The notes under the pieces are model-generated. The model was not told the DNA's origin, made no database searches, and worked only from the letters and a program-made list of their open reading frames with translations. From the NCBI GenBank assembly GCA_033961575.1, contig CM066731.1, positions 59,797,501 through 59,861,500 of the forward strand: 64,000 bases of DNA, written 5' to 3'. Positions 55,968 through 64,000 of the stretch are shown piece by piece. The stretch comes from Aselliscus stoliczkanus (taxonomy: Eukaryota; Chordata; Mammalia; Chiroptera; Hipposideridae). Position 1 is the stretch's first letter; each line of letters starts with the position of its first letter. A program made the translations under genes and the position numbers.

Positions 55968-56535
55968 GAGGTCTGCCACTTATGTTCACAAACTCATCCT
56001 AGAAAAAGTGCTACATACCTCATTGCTGAATATCACTACAGTCACCTTGAAAGTACTCCCCTTGGGAACCTATGCATTGATGCCAGCACCTAGTCCACCT
56101 TTCAAAGAACTTTTGGAACTCTTTTTCTGGAATGACCACCAGAGCTGTCATCTTATTATCCTTGATGTCCTGAATGTCATCCAAATGTCTTCCTTTCAAT
56201 ATTTCCTTTATCTTTGGGTAATGAAAGAAGTCACTGGGGCCCAGATCAGGTGAGTAGGGAGGGTGTTCTAATACAGTTATTTGTTTACTGGCTAAAAACT
56301 CCCTCACAGACAGTGCTGTGTGAGCTGGTGCATTTTCATGATGCAAGAGCCATGACTTGTTGGTGAAAAGTTTAGGTCATCTAACTTCTTCACACAACTA
56401 TTTCAGCATTTCCAAATAGTAAACGTGGTTAACTGTTTGTCCACTTGGTACAAATTCATAATAAATAATCCCTCTGATATCAAAAAAGTTTAGCAACATC
56501 ATTGCAGCAAGTTCACAAACATAATTGTCAGACCT
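55968..56535 (-). mobile_element. Mariner element, internally deleted
   Basis: The ends are inverted repeats ('aggtctgccacttatgttca' at the left, 'taattgtcagacct' at the right). TA follows the right end. At 568 bp it is under half of a complete mariner. Inserted next to L1 sequence. Confidence 0.85.
56020..56500 (-). pseudogene. Mariner transposase remnant
   Basis: Mariner transposases cut and paste the element using a DD34D catalytic triad. The minus strand shows 'LLNFFDIRGIIYYEFVP' (about 56,500-56,450). After stops near 56,410-56,360 an open stretch (56,346-56,020) follows with 'HENAPAHTALSVREFL', 'HPPYSPDLGPSDFF' and 'EKEFQKFFERW'. The N-terminal helix-turn-helix half with the first catalytic Asp is deleted. 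The second Asp position reads Glu (HEN instead of the usual HDN). The third Asp is kept 34 residues further on. The enzyme is dead. Confidence 0.9.
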
Positions 56536-56540
56536 TATAT

Positions 56541-57100
56541 GATCCAGCAATCCCACATCTGGGTATTTATCTGAAAGAATTGAAATCAGGATCTCAGTGC
56601 TTTCCCATGTTCACTGCAGCACCATGACCAAAATATGGAAACAATTTAAATGTCGACCTGTGGATGAATGAATAAAGAAAATGTGGTGTATACATACAAT
56701 GGAATATTATTCAGCCTAAAAAAAAAAAGAACAAATCCTGTCACATGCTACAACATGGATGAAACTTGAGGACATTATGTTCAGTGAAATAAGCTAGTCA
56801 CAGAAAAACAAATACTATGTGATTCACTTATATGAAGTGTCTAACGTAGTCAAATTCATAGAATCAAAGAGTGAAATGGTGGCTGCCAGGGGTTGAGGCA
56901 GGGGGAAGAAATAGGGAGTTACTAATCAATGGACATAAAGTTTCAGTGAAGCAAGATGAATAAGCTCTAGAGATCTGCTGTACAAAGCAGTATCTACAGT
57001 CAACGATTCTGTATTGTACACTTAAAAATTTGTTAACAGTGTAGATCTCATATTAATTGGTCTTACCACAATAAAAATGAAATGAAAGATTAACCTTTAG
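56541..57100 (+). mobile_element. L1 3'UTR
   Basis: 'tatgatccagcaatcccaca', 'ttcactgcagcaccatgacc', 'tattattcagcctaaaaaaa', 'tgaaataagctagtcacaga', 'gttactaatcaatggacata' and 'attgtacacttaaaaatttg' form a typical L1MA/MB 3'UTR. Confidence 0.8.
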
Positions 57101-58947
57101 AGTTAAAAAAAGAAAAAGCATGTCATCATCTTCACCATCACCACATGACCTCTGTCACACCAGGACAGTGGCACCAGCATAAAAATACACCTTTCTACAC
57201 CAATAAACATTTTTTTCCTCATCATGCCCCACCATGAGATTTTAATAGTGCAGACGTGCTATTTATGTATTGGGTCCCTTTGGAGTGCCACAAACCAATG
57301 CATCCTCTATTAAACTATCTAAGATTTCTTTTGTCCCTGGCCCCACTATGAATCAGTGACACTGCCATGGGAGTGACATGCCCCGCCCCCCGCCCCGTCC
57401 AAGCCTCCGTCCTTGAGCTTGCTGGGTCTACGATAACCTCAAAAGCTTCCAGAGGGCCTGCCTTGCAAACCTTCGATACCACATCCGAACGTGGTTCCTG
57501 TGAACAACACCGCTGTGCAAACCACAGCACATGTAGGAGAGTCTGTTGAAAACACCAGCCCCAATTCTGAAGTCTAGAAGCTTCACAAAAACAAACTGAC
57601 AAACTCAGGCAAAAATACTGATCACCTATTTATTTTTTCTACCCCTTTTAAAGAGGAAAGAATGATCCGTGATCCTTTTTGAAAAGAGGCATCTGGACAA
57701 ATGTCTTGTCTGGACTAAATCAATAAGACCTTCCATGTGTTTTACCCACCAATGTATGATAGATCATTGATCTAAGGATGAACATTGACACAGAAGTGAT
57801 GCTACACCAGAGCTGGGAGTTACTAAATCATTGGCTAACGAGCCTTCAGCCTTGCATTGGAAGATGACAAATTCTCTTAGCCCTCTAAGTTTCCATTTAA
57901 ATAATTGAAGGTTCCGCTCAAGGTCAGAAAGATCTTGTGTTCATTAATTCTGCCGTGATGGGGGATTTTGTTGAGTATTAAGAAATAAAAAACGATCATT
58001 TAATGAAGAGGACACAGGCTAATCCATGGCTGAAAACAGTCTCCTCAGCCAGCCTAGAAGGTTTACAGTGGAAGAAAATGTCCTCAGGCAGATGCCAGTG
58101 ATGTGCCGCTTAGTCACCATGTTTTTCTTTCTGGTGTGTGTTTTGGACTGAATTCTTCTTAGATCCCAAACACAGCCCCACCCCCAGCGAGTCATGCTTT
58201 AGTACCATGCCGTTGGCCTCCAATGAGACGATAATAACAGGAACAGCCACATGGCATTCACATTTACTGTAAGAATGTTGTTGAGGATATTGTTCACTGC
58301 ATAATACAATGTCCTCTACAAGAGAAAAGAAATGTATCTTTGGTTTCAGTTCCAGGAATAGTTGTACTTCCCCAAAGGTGTCCGTCTATTCTCAGATACA
58401 AGCCTTGGCATTTGCAGTTTGATGTTGGCGTTGTCAATTGTTCAGAAGAGACAAGTCCAATGGGCCTCGCGTCTAACTCACAACCACCGTAATGCTGGGC
58501 TGTGGCATGAAACTCTGGCTGATGAGTGAGTCTGATGCCCCAGAGCACAGAAGTTAGTACAGCTCTATTGTTCGTGGAGGTGTGCAGAATGGCCCTCCTT
58601 GTTTTTCACCACATGGTCCTGTCTGGTCATGCTTTCCTCCTCTGAGTCAATTTTATGCCCCCTTCTAAAGTTAAACTTTACTGCATCAATTCTGGGTTCT
58701 AATCCCATTCTTTTTCTTTTTTTTTTTTTTTAGCTAGTGTATCATGTCTCAAAGCATACTGGCAAATATAAGGTAGAGGCAAAGCATTATCAACAGTTAT
58801 TTAAATAGGAGTGACTGACTTCATCTTGCCAATATCTGTACTGGAAAACGCCTCAAGTTGCATCGGAACATCCTGCAACAAACATTCAGTCAGCCTCAAG
58901 ACTAGTTTTTTGTCTTTGGGGTTTTTTCTCTCATGTCTTTTCTTTTC
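57101..58947. other. 1.8 kb unique sequence; small GC-rich block
   Basis: 57,375-57,410 is C-rich with CpGs ('ccccgccccccgccccgtcc', GC-box-like). Frames of 60-95 codons overlap on both strands at 57,315-57,602 and are not recognised. The remainder has no recognised repeats, which is unusual here and makes it a candidate for conserved non-coding DNA. Confidence 0.4.
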
Positions 58948-59622
58948 TTTTTTTTTTCTCTTTTATTTTTAGCTGAGCCATCCTGCCACCTGTTGGCAGC
59001 TCAGCGGCAGCTCAGCTCAGGCTGGGCATCGAAATGCTGTTGCTCAGAGCTCAGCTCACTCTTGAGCGAGCTCTTTTTTTTTTTTTTAATTATTTTTATT
59101 TTTATTATTAATAGTTACAGATGTACAAAACTATGCAATAGTTATCTTTTTCACCCCTTATAAAGTGACTGCCCCATCCCTGCTCCCATCCCCCCACCCC
59201 CCGATATCATACATATCTATTACAATTCCATTGACATCCCCACACTATATTCCACATCCCATGACTATATATGTGTTAAATTATAGTCAACATCTATTAT
59301 TAATCAGCGGCAGCTTCAGATGTACACTGCAGTAATCAGGCCACTACACCATCGATGAAGTGGTCTCCCTGACAAGACATGAGTCCATCTGGTCCCCTAA
59401 AAAAATATTTACAACCTTATTGATTACATTCCCTAAACTGTCTCTTCTCTCTGCGATAGTATTGTAGTTACCAGTTTATGTTCCTCGTCCCTTCCCCTTC
59501 TCCCTCATGCCCATCCCCATCCCATCTAGCTAGCCCTTATCAGTTTTTCTTTTGTGTCTCTAAGACAATTTCTGTTTATTTTGTTGAGCGAGCTCTTAAC
59601 CAACTGAGCCACTCGGCCAGCC
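58948..59622 (-). mobile_element. SINE type C, split by L1
   Basis: Reverse type C: tail and body at 58,948-59,075, head at 59,584-59,622 ('aaccaactgagccactcgg'). The approximate outer duplication is ctcatgtcttttctttt / ctcatgtattttctctt. Confidence 0.85.
59076..59583 (-). mobile_element. Young 5'-truncated L1 (3'UTR only)
   Basis: A ~508-bp 3'UTR of the same L1 subfamily as the element at 40,962-44,807. The plus-strand phrases 'tgaagtggtctccctgacaa gacatgagtcc' and 'ttaccagtttatg' mirror its 3'UTR. The perfect 14-bp target duplication ttgagcgagctctt (59,062 and 59,584) lies inside a type C SINE. Confidence 0.88.
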
Positions 59623-60306
59623 CTCATGTATTTTCTCTTAAAATCATTTTCCCGATCTGACTCATTTAGTCCTAAACACATTTCACCCTTCTGGGAGGAT
59701 ATGTGAGTACCATTGGTTAGAAAGTCTCACACTATCAGGTGAGTTGGGGCAGATTTGAGTAGTAAAACTAGATGTTGCCCCTTAACATTTCCTAGTTAGA
59801 AGGGAACAGATTCTGATTTAAAAACAGACATTGGTTGATTAGATGTTCCTACCACTGCACAAAAGCTTTATTCTAAGGGGGAGGGCTAAACTAAATCAGT
59901 GTTAACAGATAAAGTAGCCCCAGTGTTAGTAAGAAGGGGAAATGCCCTCATAATCCTTGGAACAGCCCTATGCCTGTTTTTATTTCTTTTCTTTTTCTAA
60001 ATCCCATTTCAGTTTTTCTACAATCCTTAAGGTGACCTGACTTTTTACAATAAAAGCAGATTCCTTTACACGTGTTTCCCTAGCAAAACTTATTTAGTAA
60101 TTTTGTTGCTTTGCTCTCAGAAACCAGTAGGTGTGTTAATTGGGATAAACCAGAAAAGCTAGGATCATAAATTTGTTGTAACACTTAATTCAAATTCCTT
60201 TGTGAAGTCATCAGGGTCCTAGAGAGGGTTGGGAAAATCTTTACATTTATTAGTTCTGCCTGCATACAACCGCGGATTCCCCTCCATCCAAAGGGAGCTG
60301 CAACAA

Positions 60307-60308
<2 letters not shown>

Positions 60309-60368
<60 letters not shown>
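60309..60368. repeat. (GA)n microsatellite
   Basis: About 30 GA units, pure, expanding inside the retroviral remnant. Confidence 0.97.
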
Positions 60369-60371
<3 letters not shown>

Positions 60372-61385
60372 GAGTCCGGATAAGTAAAGCACATATTGGG
60401 ACAGTTGAAGAGGGAAAAGTGAGATGTTGGCATTTGGCAGTTTCAGAAACATTTAATTCAGAGACAGTCTCAAAAACTTTCTTACTAACTTTCTGGCAAG
60501 AACGACATCTCTCTGTATCATTTCAGAGGCTTCTATTTGCAAATTGAGGTAAGCCTCCCATTCCTTCTGGTTTCATTTTTAAGTCATCTTTTTCTAATCG
60601 TGCACACAAAAATTTAGATGTCAAAAGAGCTCTATTTTGGCCATCTTAAGTTGATATCACTTCTAGATATATCTGTCCATTTCTGTACTTGTAAGACTCC
60701 TAGGAACTGTACATCTGCAGGAGTAAAATGGGTCTGGAGTCTGGGAGCTTGTGGGCCTTTGAGGTATGATTCCCATGTTAATTTTTAGTTTTCTTTTGAG
60801 ATCTGCAGAGTCTGAAGAAATTTCTAGTGATATTGTATAGTGGGTTGAAGTGTGCTGCTTATGGGTTGAGCTCCAAGGGGCTATCGCCTCCCAAATCGCT
60901 TCAACCCTCTTAAGTGCCTCAGTTTCTCTCCTCGGCTGTCTAGCACAACCCTGAGGACTTAGAGTGCTGGGTAAGCAGTGTTTATGTGCACGTCCCCTGG
61001 ATAAGTCCAATATTTAATTACAGTTGTGCTGGAATTCCCTATGGGGCCACTGCACATTTTGAGGGGTTCCCTCAAATACCTCCACAAAGATTCTTAGTCC
61101 CCTAAGAATACCCGAAATTCCTGCTGGAGGGAGTAAATGCCCCTTAACTTCAGCGCTGAACAAGTTCAGACTCCCATTTGTCCAACAAAAAGTTTTGTTC
61201 AGACTCGCAGTAAACAATTCCAATTGAAAAGCCAAAATTAAAACCAGCCACCCATTTTTTTCTCCTCTCCAAGAGTTACATTAACTCTTGTCCTTAACCT
61301 GGGTTACCTCAACCCTACCACCTCGAGGATTTAAAAAGAGCTCAAATAAAGTCATGTCCTCTTACCTTAAAAGAGGGAGGTCCAA

Positions 61386-61537
61386 GGGCCGGCCGAGTGG
61401 CTCAGTTGGTTAAGAGCTCGCTTAAGAGTACGAGCTGAGCTCTGAGCAACAGCAGTTCGATGCCCAGTCCGAGCTGAGCTGCCGCTGAGCTGCCAACAGA
61501 TGGCAGGATGGCTCAGCTAAAAAAAAAAGTTTAAAAA
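61386..61537 (+). mobile_element. SINE type C
   Basis: The target duplication agggaggtcca occurs at 61,374 and 61,539. Close to consensus. Confidence 0.93.
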
Positions 61538-61649
61538 CAGGGAGGTCCAGAATTCCAAGAAAAACTCACTCAAGTTCACCTGATGCGAAGCAGGCAGCAG
61601 GTGGGGCACAATGTTGGTACTAGCACCTGGGCCCTGGGCCCTGGGCTCC

Positions 61650-62110
61650 TGCTGGGACCTAGCACCAAATGCAGGTCCACAGGTCCACAGGGTGCTCCTG
61701 GGTGGACTTCTTTGGAATCCTGCCCAACTACGCTGAGTATTGTCGACGAAAAATATCCAGCCTAAGAGAAAACTTATTTGAGCCAAACTGACGACAATTG
61801 TCGGAAAGCAAAATCTCAATGGATTGAAAAAATGCTCCCTAACCCCATTCTTTTTCATGATCCCATCTTAATGCAAATAAGTTTAGAGTTTCCAGATGCT
61901 CTCCCGAAGGACCCAGGGATCCACACAATGTCATTTCACTCTGAACAAAGTCAGAGAGCTCAGCCCTATGGGAACCCCTAAGCTGGACTCTGCAACAGGA
62001 CGGAATCCAGCGGAATAGAGCGGCTCTCCCAGCTCAGGGCCACTCAACAACTGGAAATGCTGGTTCAAGGAAAGAGCTCCATATTAGCTGAGGAGAGGGA
62101 TGAGGAAAAG
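61650..62110 (-). mobile_element. Possible ERV leader and 5' LTR
   Basis: On the minus strand a 'tttggtgctaggtccc' segment (near 61,675-61,660) could be a primer-binding site. Upstream of it (higher coordinates) lie an AATAAG signal-like word (61,767) and an octamer-like atttgcat (near 61,880). The position fits the 5' LTR of the gag-pro remnant, but its left boundary is not defined. Confidence 0.35.
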
Positions 62111-62526
62111 TAATGAGGAAGTGGAAATATTCATCTTTCTTCCACAGTGAGAGCAGGGGAAAGGTCGTCTTTGCCAGCAAAGAAGGGAGAAAGTGCCAGT
62201 TCCTGCAAGTTGACTTTCAAAAATGACTTCTGGGTATTTCCCAACAGAGGGCACTCTGGTATAGGTAGAAAGGACAGCAACGTGGTCCACTTCCAGGAAG
62301 AGAAACTGGAGACAGCACCTATTGGTTGCCCACGCAACTCCAAATTTCTATACAGAAGGCACCTGGGGTAACATTCTAGATGGAAGCTGGGAGAGATTTA
62401 AAGGTGTGTTTACATTCAAGGGGAAATTGGAGTGCAACTGCCCACAGAAATCCGTGGGGCTTTAGCAGTCTCTCTTAACAAGTCACCCCTTAGAAAAGTC
62501 ACCAAAAAGAAGTAAAGTATTTCCAG
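62111..62526. other. No gene recognised
   Basis: Opposed frames of 68-74 codons at 62,084-62,371. None is recognised. Confidence 0.4.
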
Positions 62527-62544
62527 CAATTAAGACCTTTTTTT

Positions 62545-62949
62545 TTACAGATTTTATTGGGGAAACGGAGAAGGGGAACAGACAAGTTGCTGTCTTTTTG
62601 TTCTTCAGTCTAACTGTGGAGGATGTCGCTTCACTGGCCCATGTTGGTATTATTATTGCTCTGTTCCTGGCTGAGGCAGTTGATCGCTGACCATTGGATG
62701 GCTGCTCACAGCAGCTCACGCTGGCTGTCTGCCACTCACACTGGCTGCTGGCCACTCACTGTAGCCTATGGCAGCCCACTGCAGCAGGGTCTGCAGCCTA
62801 CACCATCACCGTGGCTGGCACAGCACAGTTCCAGGTAGAGTTGTTGTTAGCTGTAGAGGGCAGTGTCAGTGGCCCTCATATGTGGGATCTGAACCGGGGC
62901 CGCTGGCATCCCAAAACCAGCTCTTAACCAATGCGCCACTCGGCCAGCC
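62545..62949 (-). mobile_element. SINE type B
   Basis: The target duplication caattaagacctttttt occurs at 62,527 and 62,950. Two internal units. The tail is shortened because the second 'ccccaattcccc' is missing. Confidence 0.92.
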
Positions 62950-63029
62950 CAATTAAGACCTTTTTTATTAGTAATTTCCCCCATACATCATATGATTGGA
63001 TTCTTCTGTACTTTGGTCTCAACAAGATC

Positions 63030-63474
63030 TTTTTTTTTTTTTAAAGATTTTATTGGGGAATTGGTGGAGGAGAACAGCGTTGGGGAATCGGGGAAGGGGA
63101 ACAGACAAGTTGCTGTATTTTTGTTCTTCAGTTTAGTTGCGGAGGATGTTGCTTCACTGTTGGTATCGTCATTGCGCTCTTCCCGGACGAGGCAGATCAG
63201 CCACTGGCCTCTGGATGTCGCTCACCGCGGCTATTGGCAGCTCATGCTTGGCTGCCAGCCGCTCACGCTGGCTGCGGGCCACTCACCATAGCCTATGGCA
63301 GCCCACTGCAGCAGGGGCTGCAGCCCACACCATCACTGGGGCTCGCACAGCCCAGCTCCAGGAGGAGCTGTTGTTAGCTGTAGAGGGCAGTGTCACTGGC
63401 CCTCATGTGGGATCCGAACCGGGGCCACTGGCATCCCAAAAGCAGCACTCAACCAATGCGCCACTCGGCTGGCC
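63030..63474 (-). mobile_element. SINE type B, young subfamily
   Basis: Carries all four diagnostic changes. It lies between ctcaacaag (63,019) and the left copy of the target duplication of the neighbouring type A, so it inserted into that duplication afterwards. Confidence 0.92.
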
Positions 63475-63487
63475 CAGCTCGTTTTAT

Positions 63488-63610
63488 TTTTTTTTTTTTT
63501 AATTTTTTTTTTTTTTGAGGTCAGTGTCACCGGCCCTCACATGCGGGACCCGAACCGGGGCCCCTGGCATCCGAAGCCAGCACTTAACCACCACGCCACT
63601 CTGCCGGCCG
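63488..63610 (-). mobile_element. SINE type A
   Basis: The target duplication includes agctcgtttta (63,477 and 63,619), with the fuller word ctcaacaagctcgtttta on the right. The tail is two T-runs. Confidence 0.9.
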
Positions 63611-63646
63611 CTCAACAAGCTCGTTTTAAATATTTTTATGGACAAG

Positions 63647-63768
63647 GGCCGGCCGAGTGGCGTGGTGGTTAAGCACTGGCTTGGGAAGCCAGCGGCCCCG
63701 GTTCGGTCCCACATATGAGGGCCAGTGACACTGCCCTCAAAAGAAAAAAAGAAAAAAAAAAAGAGCAT
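63647..63768 (+). mobile_element. SINE type A
   Basis: The target duplication taaatatttttatggacaag (63,627 and 63,770) is exact over 20 bases, which indicates a young insertion. Confidence 0.95.
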
Positions 63769-63789
63769 CTAAATATTTTTATGGACAAG

Positions 63790-64000
63790 CAAGATGCCCA
63801 GATGCTGTGGTGACTTGAAACGTGTAAACCCAGTCTCTGTCCCAATGAGTTTGTAATCTAAAAGTGGGGTTTAGACAAATATACAAATTACCATATTCTG
63901 TAAGTCAGTACATGGCCAGCACTATCAGAAAGGTTCGAATAAGTTACAGCAGAAAAGGAAAGTTTACATGAAGCTGAGGACAGTAATGAAGAAACCATTC
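63790..64000. other. No gene recognised
   Basis: Unique sequence to the window edge. Confidence 0.4.

Larger units (their letters stand above)
59640..61560 (-). pseudogene. Endogenous retrovirus gag-pro remnant
   Basis: A decayed proviral coding region, read right to left. The minus strand shows gag-like sequence from about 61,340. It includes a capsid-type stretch at about 60,240-60,070, then a CX2CX4H zinc-knuckle-like motif at about 60,060-60,020 with one residue missing before the final Cys. At about 59,945-59,905 lies a protease active-site-like TGA motif whose catalytic Asp position reads Asn. The order gag, zinc knuckle, protease supports a gammaretrovirus-like class I ERV. Stops and frameshifts are scattered throughout, and the region is cut off at 59,622 by a SINE/L1 nest. 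A (GA)n run and a type C SINE interrupt it. No pol or env is seen. Confidence 0.55.

Noticed and set aside
56020..56346. Possible domesticated mariner gene of the SETMAR kind
   Set aside because: No fused domain, the N-terminal half is absent, the second catalytic residue is changed, and stops occur upstream. A dead copy is the simpler reading.
57367..57549. GC-box-like C-rich block as a promoter
   Set aside because: Only about 35 bp are strongly GC-rich, and there is no CpG island of normal length or adjoining exon. It is kept as a remark on the unique region.
5217..63768. Many tRNA-like sequences that might be scored as tRNA genes
   Set aside because: They lack proper acceptor and anticodon stems, end in A-tails and have target duplications, so they are SINE heads.
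5217..63768. Regularly recurring near-identical blocks that could suggest a CRISPR-like array or satellite
   Set aside because: Spacing is irregular, orientation is mixed and each block has its own target duplication. They are dispersed SINEs in eukaryotic DNA.

Overview
The window looks like nuclear DNA from a placental mammal, most likely a bat. The main clue is a very dense set of tRNA-derived SINEs of the bat VES type: tRNA-like heads with A and B boxes, a GGCCGGCCGAGTGG-type 5' end, a CCCCAATAAAATCTTTAAAA-type tail and clear target-site duplications (TSDs). I count about 54 SINE insertions in 64 kb, roughly one per 1.2 kb. The mix of short Ser/Leu-tRNA-like SINEs, VES-like SINEs and a fairly young L1 family points to the horseshoe/roundleaf/false-vampire side of the bats (Rhinolophoidea). 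That placement is an inference from family resemblance and was not tested by a search.

I find no intact cellular protein-coding gene. The only recognisable host coding sequence is a processed pseudogene of RPA2 (35,808-36,676, minus), broken by a stop near its N-terminus and by internal damage. The other long open frames are mostly SINE antisense frames, microsatellite translations or transposon remnants.

Layout. 1-20 kb: mostly unique, ancient-repeat-rich DNA with MIR, MaLR/ERVL LTRs, an 82-bp mariner-type palindromic MITE (4,190-4,271) and scattered SINEs. 20.6-22.8 kb: L1 3' half carrying three SINEs. 25.6-27.9 kb: minus-strand MaLR remnant interrupted by a solo LTR with TGTTGT...ACAACA ends. 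27.9-29.5 kb: L1 carrying a head-to-tail SINE dimer. 33.7-39.2 kb: SINE cluster with the RPA2 pseudogene and one copy of a ~240-bp MITE. 40.9-45.2 kb: the most notable object, a half-L1-like element (5'UTR, frameshifted ORF1, piece of endonuclease, 3'UTR, no reverse transcriptase) with a perfect 15-bp TSD, sitting inside a SINE. 48-57 kb: L1 fragments in both orientations, a second ~240-bp MITE and an internally deleted mariner. 59-62 kb: minus-strand retroviral gag-pro remnant and a young 5'-truncated L1 nested in a SINE. The right end is a SINE-on-SINE cluster.

SINE types used below: type A, ~105 bp, tRNA-like head plus A-tail; type B, ~420-480 bp, the same head plus a GC-rich body and a VES-like tail; type B', a B variant with a GAGCAGCAGGG-type segment in the head; type C, ~120-165 bp, head plus GAGCTGAGC-rich body ending GGCTCAGCTAAAA; type D, ~400-470 bp, full VES-like.
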